A DNA stretch of 9,216 nt, taken from an uncultured Kiloniellales bacterium (lineage in GTDB: Bacteria > Pseudomonadota > Alphaproteobacteria > Kiloniellales > JAKSDN01). This document shows, piece after piece, positions 1 through 7,457 of the stretch. The DNA lies in NCBI GenBank assembly GCA_947259625.1, contig CAMYMY010000119.1, forward strand, positions 1 to 9,216, given 5' to 3'. Under the pieces are notes generated by a model. The model was not told the DNA's origin. It did no database searches and saw only the letters and a program-made list of their open reading frames with translations. Both the position numbers and the translations under genes were made by a program. Each line of letters starts with the position of its first letter. Positions within the stretch are counted from its first letter, which is position 1.

Positions 1-78
1 TCGCTGCTCGGCATGAGCTTCCTTCGGCGCCTGGAAGGCTACCGGGTCGAGGACGGCAACCTGGTGCTCTCCTGGTAG
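1..78 (+). CDS. C-terminal end of a clan AA (retropepsin-like) aspartic protease, 5' truncated by window edge
   Basis: Only the last 25 codons and the TAG stop (76-78) are in the window. The reading frame gives SLLGMSFLRRLEGYRVEDG followed by NLVLSW. The LLGMSFL(R)RL pattern followed by a short basic/acidic hairpin and a hydrophobic end is the characteristic tail of the TIGR02281-type retropepsin-like aspartic proteases common in alphaproteobacteria; this is recognition of a family motif, not an alignment. The catalytic DTG segment would lie outside the window, so activity cannot be judged. The gene is convergent with hpnN, and a GC hairpin lies in the 24-bp gap. What else it could be: any protein ending in the same beta-hairpin motif. 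Confidence 0.6.
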   Translation, partial: SLLGMSFLRRLEGYRVEDGNLVLSW

Positions 79-96
79 CGCGGCCGACGGCCGCGC
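78..96. terminator. Perfect GC hairpin between convergent genes, probable bidirectional terminator
   Basis: The sequence GCGCGGCC-GAC-GGCCGCGC forms a perfect 8-bp stem with a 3-nt loop. It begins at the last base of the protease stop codon and ends 6 bp from the hpnN stop. Being symmetrical, it can fold in transcripts from either side. Neither side has a U-tract, so it is not a classical intrinsic terminator. It may instead act as a pause or 3'-end-protecting hairpin with Rho. The structure is seen directly; the function is inferred from its position. Confidence 0.5.
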
Positions 97-102
97 CAGA
101 AT

Positions 103-2715
103 CTAGCCGCTCGACGTCCCGGACCGGTGGGCGAGCCTAAGCAGGGCCGGCAGCACGATCAGGCTGGTCAGCATGGAGAGGCCGATGGCGACGGTCAGCA
201 GCTTGCCCATGCTGGCCGTGCCGGGATGGCTGGACAACCCCAAGGCGCAGAACGAGCCGATCGTGGTCAGCGCGGAGAACAGCACCGCCCGGGACGTGGA
301 GGTGTGCATCAGCCGGGCGGCCGCCTCGGCACGATTACGCGCCACCATGTGGATGCCGCCCGCCACCCCCAGCCCGAACAGGAGCGGCAGGACGATCACG
401 TTGGCGAAGTTGAACGGTAGGTCGAAGACGACCGTGGCGGCCACCGTCAGAAGGGCGGCCAGGCCCAGCGGCGCCATGACCAGCAGGCTGTCGCGCACGC
501 TGCGCAGCAGGGCGACCAGCAGCAGCGTGATCAGCAGGACCGCCGTGCCGGCCGCCTGAAAGAAGGCCTCGACCACCGCGCGGCCGGCCTCGGTGATGAT
601 GATCGGCGCGCCCGTCGCGTCCGGTGCGACCTGCTGCACCGCGTCGACGAAGCGCTGTCGCTGCGCGCGCGCGCGCAGGTCGGCGGCCGGCGTGACTTCG
701 ATCGTGCTGCGCCCGTCGGCGGCCAGTTTGCGCGCGACCAGGTCGGCGGGCAGGTCCGCGCGGTCGACCGGTCCGGCCTGCAGCGCCTCGGCCAAGGCGT
801 CCAGCCGGCCGGGCAGATGGCCGAGCAGGGCGCCCTCCAGTGCCTCGAGGACCGGCGCCGAGCCGTCCAGACGGGCGAGCGCGGCCGCAAGCCGCGCGGC
901 CGCCGCCGCGGCCGGACCTTCGCCGACCGCCGCGGCCGTGGCCTTCAGGGCCTCGAAGGCGCGGCGCCGGTCTTCCGGCCCGGGCGGCGCGGCCCCGGCC
1001 CCGGAGTGCCAGAGCGGGGTCAGGAAAAAGGCCGTTTCCTCGATGATCGCCAACTTGTCGTCCTGGTCGCCCGGAACGTAGTCGAGCAGGGTCACGGCGC
1101 GCTCGACCTCCGGCAGGGCGGCGAGCCTTGCCGCCTGCTCGGCGGCCGCCTCCAGGCTTTCGGTCAGGACGGTCGCGTCGTAGGGCTGGACGCGCGGGTC
1201 CTCGATGATGTCGAGCAGGGTCGCGACGGAGGCGCTCTCGGGGTCGCGCAGGTTGAGCGGATCGTCGTCGAAACGGGCGAAGAAGAGCGCCGGAATGGCC
1301 AGAAGGCCGAGCGCCAACCCGGCCCAGGCGATGGCCCGCGCGCGGCTTTCGATCAGGCCCTGGACGGCACGGCTCAGCCTGAGTGGCGCAGCGACGGGCC
1401 CGCCCGCCGGCGGCATCAGCGCAAGCACCGCGGGCAGCACCGTCAGATTGGCGAACAGCGCGATGAACATGCCGGCGCCGGAAATCAGGCCGAGCTCGGA
1501 AAGCCCGCGGTAGGTGGTCGGCAGGAACGACAGGAAGCCGATCGCCGCGGCCAGGGCGGTCAGGGTGAGCGGCCCGCCCACGCCGCCTGCCGCACCCCGC
1601 AGGGCCTCGCCCAGATCCGCGCCACGCCCGATCTCCTCCTCGACACGCAGGGCGAAATGAATGCCGAAATCCACGCTCAGTCCGATGAAGAGCACGGCGA
1701 AGGCGACCGAAATCAGGTTCAACTGGCCGACCGCCGCGGCGGCGAAGAAGGCGGTCCAGGCCAGACCAGCGACCAGCGCGGTCAGCGTGGCGGCGACCAG
1801 GCGGAACGAACGCAGGCCAATGGTCAGCAGGGTCGCGACCAGGACGAATGACAGCAGTCCGACCAGGCCGATGCCCTCGCGTACGCTCTTCAGTTCGTCC
1901 TGCAGCATGACCGACTGACCCGTGATGCGCACACGCACGTCGCCGTTCCCGGCCAGGCCGACAGTGTCCGCCAGGGCGCGAATTCCGGCGATCGCCGGGG
2001 CCGCCGGTTCCAGCGACCCGTAGTCGAGCACGGGCCGCACGGTGACGAAGCGCCGCCGGGTCTCGGGCCCGGACCCGCCGGTGGCGAGCAATGCCTGCCA
2101 GGACAGCGCGGCCGGCCGGCCCTCGGCCAGGGCTTCCGTGGTCTCGGCCATAGCATCGAGCGCGGGCACCAGATCCGCGGCCGCCGTGCTCTCGGCCTCC
2201 TCGGCCGCGAGCTCGAGCACCCCGGCCAGGCCGCGCAGGGACATGTCCTCCTTCAAGGCCGCCAGCATCGGCTGTGCCGCGGCCAAACGATCGCCGAGCG
2301 ATTGCAGTTCTTCGAGATCGAGGTAGACCAAGCCGTTGCGCCGGAAGAAAGGATCGCCTTCCGGATAGAACACGCTGCGGAACCGCTCGGGCCGCGCGGT
2401 CAAGCCCTCGGCGATCCTGGCCGCCGCGGCCTCGGCCTGCTCGGCGCTGGCGGCCTCGACCACGACCAGGATTTGGTGTTCCAGCTGGGGGAACGCCTGG
2501 TCCATCGCCCGATCGTTCCGGCGGAACGGAAGGTCTTCGGACAGCATTTCCTTGGTCGAGGTGTTGATGCCTAGGTGGCCGACCGCATAGCCGAGCGCGC
2601 CGGCGCTCGTCAGGATCGAGAGCAGCAGCACCCAAAGGGCCGCCCGGCGCACCAGATCGACCCATCGGACCAGGATTCGGCGACCCAGTGACATGTCCTC
2701 GGAGGTTGCGTTCAT
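103..2715 (-). CDS. hpnN: HpnN-type hopanoid-associated RND/MMPL transporter
   Basis: This 870-aa inner-membrane protein has the duplicated MMPL/RND layout. TM1 is at about 22-46, a first periplasmic porter domain spans about 50-275, and five TMs lie at about 280-435. TM7 is near 462-480, followed by a second porter domain (485-715) and a last TM bundle (718-865). The N-terminal porter segment with INTSTKEMLSEDLPFRR, AFPQ (74-77), the GDPFFRRNGLVYLDL block (120-134) and MSLRGL (158-163) matches my recollection of the HpnN family, which moves hopanoids toward the outer membrane. Length fits that family. The TM4 motif GLSVDFGIHFALR carries Asp349, the likely proton-relay residue; the equivalent second-half segment GLGVAGGIHM has Ala785 there. 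The start is ATG at 2715; a second in-frame ATG (2694) has GAGG only 2 nt upstream, so it is less likely. A separate promoter lies just upstream. Other hpn genes are not in the window, so a related MMPL lipid exporter is possible. Confidence 0.85.
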   Translation of the reverse strand: MNATSEDMSLGRRILVRWVDLVRRAALWVLLLSILTSAGALGYAVGHLGINTSTKEMLSEDLPFRRNDRAMDQAFPQLEHQILVVVEAASAEQAEAAAARIAEGLTARPERFRSVFYPEGDPFFRRNGLVYLDLEELQSLGDRLAAAQPMLAALKEDMSLRGLAGVLELAAEEAESTAAADLVPALDAMAETTEALAEGRPAALSWQALLATGGSGPETRRRFVTVRPVLDYGSLEPAAPAIAGIRALADTVGLAGNGDVRVRITGQSVMLQDELKSVREGIGLVGLLSFVLVATLLTIGLRSFRLVAATLTALVAGLAWTAFFAAAAVGQLNLISVAFAVLFIGLSVDFGIHFALRVEEEIGRGADLGEALRGAAGGVGGPLTLTALAAAIGFLSFLPTTYRGLSELGLISGAGMFIALFANLTVLPAVLALMPPAGGPVAAPLRLSRAVQGLIESRARAIAWAGLALGLLAIPALFFARFDDDPLNLRDPESASVATLLDIIEDPRVQPYDATVLTESLEAAAEQAARLAALPEVERAVTLLDYVPGDQDDKLAIIEETAFFLTPLWHSGAGAAPPGPEDRRRAFEALKATAAAVGEGPAAAAAARLAAALARLDGSAPVLEALEGALLGHLPGRLDALAEALQAGPVDRADLPADLVARKLAADGRSTIEVTPAADLRARAQRQRFVDAVQQVAPDATGAPIIITEAGRAVVEAFFQAAGTAVLLITLLLVALLRSVRDSLLVMAPLGLAALLTVAATVVFDLPFNFANVIVLPLLFGLGVAGGIHMVARNRAEAAARLMHTSTSRAVLFSALTTIGSFCALGLSSHPGTASMGKLLTVAIGLSMLTSLIVLPALLRLAHRSGTSSG

Positions 2716-2744
2716 GACCGCGCCGACAGTCGGGGCGCGGGCGG

Positions 2745-2773
2745 CTTATAGCGAAGGGCGAGGGCATTGACAA
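2745..2773 (-). promoter_or_regulatory. sigma70-type promoter for hpnN
   Basis: Read on the minus strand, TTGTCA (2773-2768, 5 of 6 to TTGACA) is followed after exactly 17 nt by TATAAG (2750-2745, 5 of 6 to TATAAT). A start of transcription near 2738 would leave a leader of about 22 nt before the hpnN ATG. This is the best promoter-like pair in the window. It suggests that hpnN has its own transcript as well as any read-through from ispE. Confidence 0.65.
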
Positions 2774-2800
2774 CGGCTTCGGACGGCCTCGGATGGGTCT

Positions 2801-2830
2801 GGCCGGCAAGGACCGTCCCGCGCGCCGGCC
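2801..2830 (-). other. Hairpin in the ispE-hpnN gap
   Basis: A perfect 7-bp inverted repeat (GGCCGGC at 2801-2807 and GCCGGCC at 2824-2830) encloses a 16-nt loop. It lies 22 bp downstream of the ispE stop and upstream of the hpnN promoter. No U-tract follows. It could be a weak 3'-end structure for the ispE transcript. In DNA this GC-rich such a stem can arise by chance. Confidence 0.25.
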
Positions 2831-2851
2831 TACCCGGCTTCGGCTGGTCGT

Positions 2852-3730
2852 TCAGTCGCGCCAATGACCGGCGAGCTTGCCGTGCAGGATCGGCGCCGCG
2901 GCGCGCCACCAGTCCGGATGCTCCCTGCCGATGGCCGCAGCGGCCCTGCGCGCTTCCGTCGCCGTGGCGAAGAGTGCGAAGCAGGTCGCACCGCTGCCGG
3001 ACATGCGGGCGAGCAGCGCCCCCGGCGCCGCGCCGAGCCGCTCCAGCACCCGGCCTATCCCGGGCGCCAGCCGCAAGGCCGCCGTCTCCAGATCGTTGGA
3101 CCGCTCGGCCAAGCGCTCGGCCAGCTCCCGGACGTCGTTCGCCAAGGTGGTCCAGGGTCGCGGGGGGGAATAGGCGCCGGTCCGCGCCTCGAAGACGCGC
3201 CGTGTCGCCAGGGGCAGGCCCGGGTTGGCGAGCACCAGCCAGCCCGCGGGCAAGGGCGGCGCGCGCGCGATGGTCTCGCCGATACCGCGCACCATGGCGG
3301 GCCGACCGAACAGACAGACGGGGACATCTGCGCCGATCTCCGCCGCGATCCGCATCAGATCGCCCCGCGCCGGCGAAATCCCCCACAGCGCCGCCAGGCC
3401 TTCCAGGGCGGCGGCCGCATCGGCCGATCCGCCGCCGACACCCGCGGCTACCGGAATCCGCTTGTCCAGATCGATCCGCGCATCGGGCGCCACGCCCGCG
3501 TGGTCGGCCAGGGCCCGGGCGGCCCGCGCCACCAGGTTGTCGGCGCCGGCCGGCACCCCGCCGGCACAGGGGCCGGTGACACCAACCTCGAGGGTTTCGG
3601 CGGGCCGAAAGTCCAGGCGGTCGCCCAATCCGGCGAAGACGATCAGGCTTTCGAGCTCGTGATAGCCGTCGGCACGCCGGCCGGTCACTTCCAGGTAGAG
3701 ATTGATCTTGGCCCAGGCGTATCGGCTCAT
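2852..3730 (-). CDS. ispE: 4-diphosphocytidyl-2-C-methyl-D-erythritol kinase (IspE)
   Basis: This 292-aa GHMP-family kinase catalyses the ATP-dependent phosphorylation of the 2-hydroxyl of CDP-methylerythritol. That is the fourth step of the cytosolic MEP pathway to IPP and DMAPP. All family signatures are visible: AKINL with the probable catalytic Lys8, the DGYHEL substrate loop (21-26), the glycine-rich ATP loop PVAAGVGGGSADAAAAL (93-109), ADVP with the probable catalytic Asp135, and the third GHMP motif MSGSGATCFALF (243-254). Length is normal, and the start lies seven codons before the AKINL lysine, as is usual. It sits 60 bp downstream of the TPR lipoprotein on the same strand, with no clear promoter between, so the two are probably co-transcribed. 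A nine-base Shine-Dalgarno match precedes it. Its neighbour hpnN handles a lipid end-product of the same isoprenoid route; that link is inferred from context only. Confidence 0.96.
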   Translation of the reverse strand: MSRYAWAKINLYLEVTGRRADGYHELESLIVFAGLGDRLDFRPAETLEVGVTGPCAGGVPAGADNLVARAARALADHAGVAPDARIDLDKRIPVAAGVGGGSADAAAALEGLAALWGISPARGDLMRIAAEIGADVPVCLFGRPAMVRGIGETIARAPPLPAGWLVLANPGLPLATRRVFEARTGAYSPPRPWTTLANDVRELAERLAERSNDLETAALRLAPGIGRVLERLGAAPGALLARMSGSGATCFALFATATEARRAAAAIGREHPDWWRAAAPILHGKLAGHWRD

Positions 3731-3748
3731 ACCAGAGGTATCACCTCC
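3728..3748 (-). promoter_or_regulatory. Extended Shine-Dalgarno and small hairpin at the ispE start
   Basis: On the minus strand GGAGGTGAT (3748-3740) is a nine-base perfect complement of the 16S rRNA tail. The GGAGG core is 13 nt from the ATG, which is long. Between the two, ATACC-TCT-GGTAT forms a 5-bp stem with a 3-nt loop whose last two bases are the A and T of the start codon. Folding would shorten the effective spacing or, alternatively, mask the start codon. The sequence facts are direct; the translational effect is inference. Confidence 0.5.
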
Positions 3749-3781
3749 GACGACGCCTTCGCCACGGGCCGTCGCCCGAGA

Positions 3782-3804
3782 CCAAAGGTATCAGATATCC
3801 TTGG
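3782..3804 (-). other. Imperfect hairpin spanning the stop codon of the TPR gene
   Basis: CCAAAGGTATC and GATATCCTTGG around a single A can pair over ten of eleven positions, counting one G-U wobble. The in-frame TGA of the TPR gene (3793-3791) lies in the loop region. No T-run follows, so a strong intrinsic terminator is unlikely and read-through into ispE is expected. It could slow RNA decay or attenuate. The minus-strand 12-mer GATACCTTTGGT inside it recurs with one change 50 bp downstream at the ispE start. Confidence 0.3.
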
Positions 3805-5602
3805 GATCCTGATCCAGGCCGCTCTCGATCTTGGTCTCGATGACCGGAACGGTGTCGGCCTCCGGCTTGAGGTTGAGCGCGCGGCGCCATTGGAACCGCG
3901 CCTCCTGACGGCGGCCGACCTTCCAATAAACATCGCCCAGATGGTCGTTGATCACCGGATCCTGCGGCTGCAGCTCCACGGCCCGCTCGAGCCGAACCAC
4001 CGCCTTGTCGTATTGCCCCAGGCGATAGTACACCCAGCCCAAGCTGTCCACGATATAGCCGTCGTCTTCCCTGAGTTGAACCGCCCGGACCAGCATCGCC
4101 TCGGCCTGTTCCAGGTTGGTCTGCTGCTCGACCCAGGAATAGGCCAGGTAGTTCATCACGTAGGGGTGATCGGGTTGCAGGTCGAGCGCCGTCAGCAGGT
4201 CCGGCTCGGCCCGCTCCCACTGTCCCGACCGCTCGAGGGCGATGCCTCGGAAGTAATACATGCTCCAGTGCGGGGCCGACGCGCCGAGCCGCTCGAAGGC
4301 CCGGTCGTAGGCGTCGACCGCCTCGAGGAAGCGTTCCTGGGCCCTCAGCATGTTGCCGACCCGGAACAGCGGCTCGAAATCCCCCGGCCGCTCGGCGGCC
4401 AGCGCCTCCAGCTCGCTGATCGCCTCGTCCGCTCGGTCCTGGCGCTCGAGCCCCTCGGCGATGCGCAACCGGGCCATCCAGGCAAACGGCGAGGCGGGAT
4501 CGACGCTGCGGTAGGCGGCGATAGCCTCACCCTCCCGCTTCTGCCGCTCCATGATCTCGCCCAAGAGGACCCGCGCCTGCTGGAACCGGGGATTGAGCCT
4601 GAGCGCCAGATGGATCTGGAGCAGGGCCTGCTCCTGCGCCCGCTCCTGACTGAGCAGAATGGCCAGGTTGAACAGGGCCTCGGCGATTCCGGCCTTGAAA
4701 TCGGAGACCGAGGGCTCCGGCCGGGTCCCGGCCGCCAGCCGCGCCAAGGCGGGATCGAACAGGGCCGATCCCGGTCCGGCATCCTCGAACCGTTGGTAAA
4801 AGTCCACTGCCGCCTCGGCATTGCCCTGGCGCTCGAAGAAGTTCCCGACCAGCCAGGTGGTCCGCAGCGAGGGCTTTGCCATGCCTTCCATGGCGGCCCG
4901 ATAGGCGGACTCCGCCTCGACCGGCCGGCCCGCCACGTCGTTCAGCAGCGCGGTCTGCAGATTGTAGAGTACGGTGAGTCCTTCGGCTTCCGCCAAGGGC
5001 GCGATCGTCGCCAGCGCGGCCCCGATATCCCCCTTGCCCAGGTCCAGCCAGCTTCCGATCATCGGCGGCAGGAACTTGCCCAGGCGGCGGTCCGGCAAGG
5101 TATCGAGCAGACGCCGGGCGGCATCGATTTCACCGCGTTCGACGCGGTCGATCGTCAGCACCAGCTTGGTCAGGACGGCCTCGGGGTAGCTATCGTCCTC
5201 GGCGGCCTGCTTGAGAACGCGCCGGGCCAGGCGGACAGCCTCGGCGTGGCGGCCGTCGGCCGCCGCCAGCAGGAAGGCGCGGCGCAGGAGCACGAAATTC
5301 TCGGGATCGTTCTCCCAGGCCCGCATCATGAAGTCGGCCGCGGCGGAAAGATCGCGCTCGTGGCTCGCGAGCATCCCGGCCAGGAAGTCGCCGTAAGGCG
5401 AGGTGGCGACCGGCTGCACGCCGCGGCCGTTGTCGGCGGCGGCCAGTTGGATCGACACGAAGCCGGCGGACCGGACCAACGGCGACTGCGGCTGGCTCGC
5501 GCAGGCTGCGGCAAGCGCAGAGACCACCACGGCCACCGCGCTCCGCGCGGCAAGGCGCCCCGGTATCCACCGGTTTCTCGACAAGGCCAAATCGCCCTCC
5601 AT
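3791..5602 (-). CDS. TPR-repeat lipoprotein, probably envelope-located
   Basis: From the ATG at 5602 this is a 603-aa protein. Residues 16-33 form a basic-then-hydrophobic signal sequence (VAVVVSALAAAC) with a possible lipobox Cys34. The rest is alpha-helical tetratricopeptide repeats, clearest at 205-265, 305-340, 380-435 and 445-580, where LGWVYYRLGQYDKAVVRLERAV (521-542) and LGDVYWKVGRRQEARFQWRRAL are near-ideal TPR units. TPR arrays bind partner proteins; the partner is not evident here. The open frame extends to 5710, but that extension (PRRARRGPAGAG and following) is not signal-like, so I reject it. The true start may be a TTG at 5590, which has GGAGGG five bases upstream, whereas the ATG at 5602 has no clear ribosome site; both keep the signal peptide. 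The gene lies between ETF-QO and ispE, an order I associate with alphaproteobacteria, with its own promoter. Specific function unknown. Confidence 0.85.
   Translation of the reverse strand: MEGDLALSRNRWIPGRLAARSAVAVVVSALAAACASQPQSPLVRSAGFVSIQLAAADNGRGVQPVATSPYGDFLAGMLASHERDLSAAADFMMRAWENDPENFVLLRRAFLLAAADGRHAEAVRLARRVLKQAAEDDSYPEAVLTKLVLTIDRVERGEIDAARRLLDTLPDRRLGKFLPPMIGSWLDLGKGDIGAALATIAPLAEAEGLTVLYNLQTALLNDVAGRPVEAESAYRAAMEGMAKPSLRTTWLVGNFFERQGNAEAAVDFYQRFEDAGPGSALFDPALARLAAGTRPEPSVSDFKAGIAEALFNLAILLSQERAQEQALLQIHLALRLNPRFQQARVLLGEIMERQKREGEAIAAYRSVDPASPFAWMARLRIAEGLERQDRADEAISELEALAAERPGDFEPLFRVGNMLRAQERFLEAVDAYDRAFERLGASAPHWSMYYFRGIALERSGQWERAEPDLLTALDLQPDHPYVMNYLAYSWVEQQTNLEQAEAMLVRAVQLREDDGYIVDSLGWVYYRLGQYDKAVVRLERAVELQPQDPVINDHLGDVYWKVGRRQEARFQWRRALNLKPEADTVPVIETKIESGLDQDPKDI
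5588..5600 (-). promoter_or_regulatory. Ribosome-binding site that favours a TTG start for the TPR lipoprotein
   Basis: On the minus strand GGAGGG (5600-5595) overlaps the ATG at 5602 and lies at ideal distance, five bases from GGAGG, from an in-frame TTG at 5590-5588. The ATG has only a poor upstream match. Initiation at the TTG would remove four residues (MEGD) and put the first basic residue at position 5 of the signal peptide. Confidence 0.45.
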
Positions 5603-5659
5603 CGTTAGCTGACGGTAGAATACCCGATGGTGCCAGGGCACCACAACGGCCCATTGATC

Positions 5660-5695
5660 GGCCGGGAAACCGGCCCCGGCGGGCCCCCGGCGGGC
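5660..5695. repeat. GC hairpin and 11-bp tandem repeat in the TPR-gene leader
   Basis: GGCCGG-GAAA-CCGGCC (5660-5675) is a perfect 6-bp stem with a tetraloop. It runs into two exact back-to-back copies of CCCCGGCGGGC (5674-5684 and 5685-5695). The block lies inside the approximately 130-nt leader predicted from the promoter at 5741-5769, so the mRNA leader would be strongly structured. No known riboswitch pattern was recognised. Confidence 0.4.
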
Positions 5696-5740
5696 CCGGC
5701 GCGGCATCAACCGGGCATCACGCGCCAGTCACATTTGGCA

Positions 5741-5769
5741 GATATAGGGCCGATCGACGGATGGGCCAA
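5741..5769 (-). promoter_or_regulatory. Probable promoter for the TPR lipoprotein-ispE unit
   Basis: On the minus strand TTGGCC (5769-5764, 4 of 6) and TATATC (5746-5741, 4 of 6) are 17 nt apart. An A/T tract (plus-strand A8 at 5768-5775) lies directly upstream of the -35 box like an UP element. It is the only A/T-rich spot in the 202-bp gap after the ETF-QO stop. Predicted start is near 5734, giving a leader of about 130 nt. Confidence 0.45.
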
Positions 5770-5804
5770 AAAAAATCGCACAGAAATCGTATCCCGGGGC
5801 GCGC

Positions 5805-7457
5805 TCACATGCCAGGGTAGTTGGGGCCGCCGCCGCCCTCGGGGGTGACCCAGGTGATGTTCTGCTTCGGATCCTTGATATCGCAGGTCTTGCAGTGCAG
5901 GCAGTTCTGCGCGCTGATCTGCAGGCGCGGATTGCCGCCGTCTTCGTCGCGCAGGATCTCGTAGACCCCGGCCGGGCAGTACCGCTGTTCAGGGGCGTCG
6001 TAGAGCGCCAGATTGTGCGCGATCGGCACCGTGGTATCCGTGAGCCGCAGATGGACCGGCTGGTCCTCCTCGTGGTTGGTGTTGGAGAGGTAGACCGAGG
6101 ACAGCTTGTCGAAGCTGACCACCCCGTCGGGCTTGGGGTAGTCGATCTTCGGCATCTCCGCGGCCGGCTTCAGGGTTTCGTGGTCAGCGTGGCGGTGACG
6201 GAAGGTCCAGGGCGCCCGCCCGCGCAGCAGCTTGAGGTCCAGCCCGCCATAGAGCATCGAGCCGTAGAGGCCCCAGCGGACGAAAGCAGGGCGGAAGTTC
6301 CGTACCTTGTGGAGCTCGGCGTGGGCCCAGGAGCGGCGGAAGGCATCGGGATAGGCCGCGAGCACGCCGTAGCCCGGATCGCCCGACTTGAGCGCCTCGA
6401 AGGCGGCCTCGGCGGCCAGCATGCCGCTCTTCATGGCGGTGTGCGTGCCCTTGATCTTGGGCACGTTGAGGAACCCGGCGGCGCAGCCGATCAAGGCGCC
6501 GCCGGCGAAGACCAGCTCGGGGATCGCCTGCAGGCCGCCCTCGTTCAGCGCGCGGGCACCGTAGGCGATCCGCTTGCCGCCCTCCAGCATGGGCCGGATC
6601 GCCGGGTGGGTCTTGAAGCGCTGGAACTCGTCGAAGGGCGAGAGGTGCGGGTTTTCATAGTCCAGGCCGACCACGTAGCCGACGGCCGCCTGGTTGTCCT
6701 CCAGATGGTAGATGAAGGACCCGCCCCAGGTCTTGCTGTCGACCGGCCAGCCGGCGGTGTGGATCACAGTGCCGGCCTTGTGCTTGGCCGGGTCGAGCTG
6801 CCACAGCTCCTTGAGGCCGAGGCCGTAGGCCTGCGGGTCGCAGCCATCGCGGAGCGCAAAGCGCTCCATCAGGGACTTCGAGAGCGAGCCGCGGCAGCCC
6901 TCGGCGAAGAACGTGTACTTGGCGCGCAGTTCCATGCCCGGCTGATAGCCGTCCTTGTGGCTGCCGTCCCCGGCCACGCCCATGTCGCCGGTGGCCACGC
7001 CGGTGACCCGGCCCTGCTCGTCGTACAGCACCTCGGCGGCGGCGAAGCCGGGATAGACCTCGACCCCCAGGGCCTCGGCCTGCTCGGCGAGCCAGCGGCA
7101 GACGTTGCCGAGCGAGACGACGTAGTTGCCGTGGTTGGACATCTGCGGCGGCATGGTCCAGACCGGAACGCCGAACGACCCCTTCTCGGTGAGGACCATG
7201 AACCTCTCGCCGGTCACCGGGGCGTTCAAGGGCGCGCCCCTGTCCTTCCAGTCCGGGATCAGCTCGTCGAGCGCGCGCGGCTCGAGCACCGCGCCCGAGA
7301 GAATGTGGGCGCCCACCTCCGAGCCCTTCTCGAGCACGCAGACGCTGACCTCGTGGCCGCTCTCGGCGCTCATCTGGCGCAGCCGGATCGCCGCCGACAG
7401 GCCGGCCGGCCCGGCGCCGACGATCACCACGTCGTAGTCCATGAATTCGCGTTCCAT
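5805..7457 (-). CDS. Electron transfer flavoprotein-ubiquinone oxidoreductase (ETF-QO)
   Basis: This 550-aa membrane-associated iron-sulfur flavoprotein passes electrons from reduced ETF, fed by acyl-CoA and other dehydrogenases, to the ubiquinone pool. The N-terminus has the FAD dinucleotide fold VVIVGAGPAGLSAAIRLR (10-27), followed by VLEKGSEVGAHILSGAVLEP (41-60). ETF-QO landmarks follow: TMPPQMSNHGNYVVSLGNVCRW, the second FAD contact GALIGCAAGFLNVPKIKGTHTAM (320-342), and the C-terminal 4Fe-4S ligands Cys494 (YCPAGVYE) and Cys519, Cys522, Cys525 (NCLHCKTCDIKDPKQNI). The protein ends in GGGGPNYPGM, as in close relatives. Length is full and no key residue is missing. The start at 7457 has GGGGG nine bases upstream; an in-frame ATG at 7442 is an alternative. 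The etfAB genes are not in the window. The downstream gap shows no convincing terminator. Confidence 0.97.
   Translation of the reverse strand: MEREFMDYDVVIVGAGPAGLSAAIRLRQMSAESGHEVSVCVLEKGSEVGAHILSGAVLEPRALDELIPDWKDRGAPLNAPVTGERFMVLTEKGSFGVPVWTMPPQMSNHGNYVVSLGNVCRWLAEQAEALGVEVYPGFAAAEVLYDEQGRVTGVATGDMGVAGDGSHKDGYQPGMELRAKYTFFAEGCRGSLSKSLMERFALRDGCDPQAYGLGLKELWQLDPAKHKAGTVIHTAGWPVDSKTWGGSFIYHLEDNQAAVGYVVGLDYENPHLSPFDEFQRFKTHPAIRPMLEGGKRIAYGARALNEGGLQAIPELVFAGGALIGCAAGFLNVPKIKGTHTAMKSGMLAAEAAFEALKSGDPGYGVLAAYPDAFRRSWAHAELHKVRNFRPAFVRWGLYGSMLYGGLDLKLLRGRAPWTFRHRHADHETLKPAAEMPKIDYPKPDGVVSFDKLSSVYLSNTNHEEDQPVHLRLTDTTVPIAHNLALYDAPEQRYCPAGVYEILRDEDGGNPRLQISAQNCLHCKTCDIKDPKQNITWVTPEGGGGPNYPGM

Noticed and set aside
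335..2809. 824-codon minus-strand frame overlapping hpnN in another frame
   Set aside because: Its translation is Arg/Gly/Pro-rich with no hydrophobic or domain pattern. The hpnN frame has clear transmembrane segments and family motifs.
2864..5608. Very long open frame (914 codons) on the plus strand opposite ispE and the TPR gene
   Set aside because: It is antisense to two well-supported genes, is low-complexity and rich in R, G, Q and P, and shows no family motif. Long antisense frames are expected in DNA this GC-rich.
5602..5710. N-terminal extension of the TPR protein up to 5710
   Set aside because: The extra 36 residues are not conserved-looking and would bury the lipoprotein signal sequence inside the protein. 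The region is better read as a structured leader.
5764..5807. T8 tract (minus strand) after the ETF-QO stop as an intrinsic terminator
   Set aside because: No convincing GC stem lies directly before the T-run; the nearby CCCGGG palindrome is too short and too far. The tract fits better as the upstream part of the TPR promoter.
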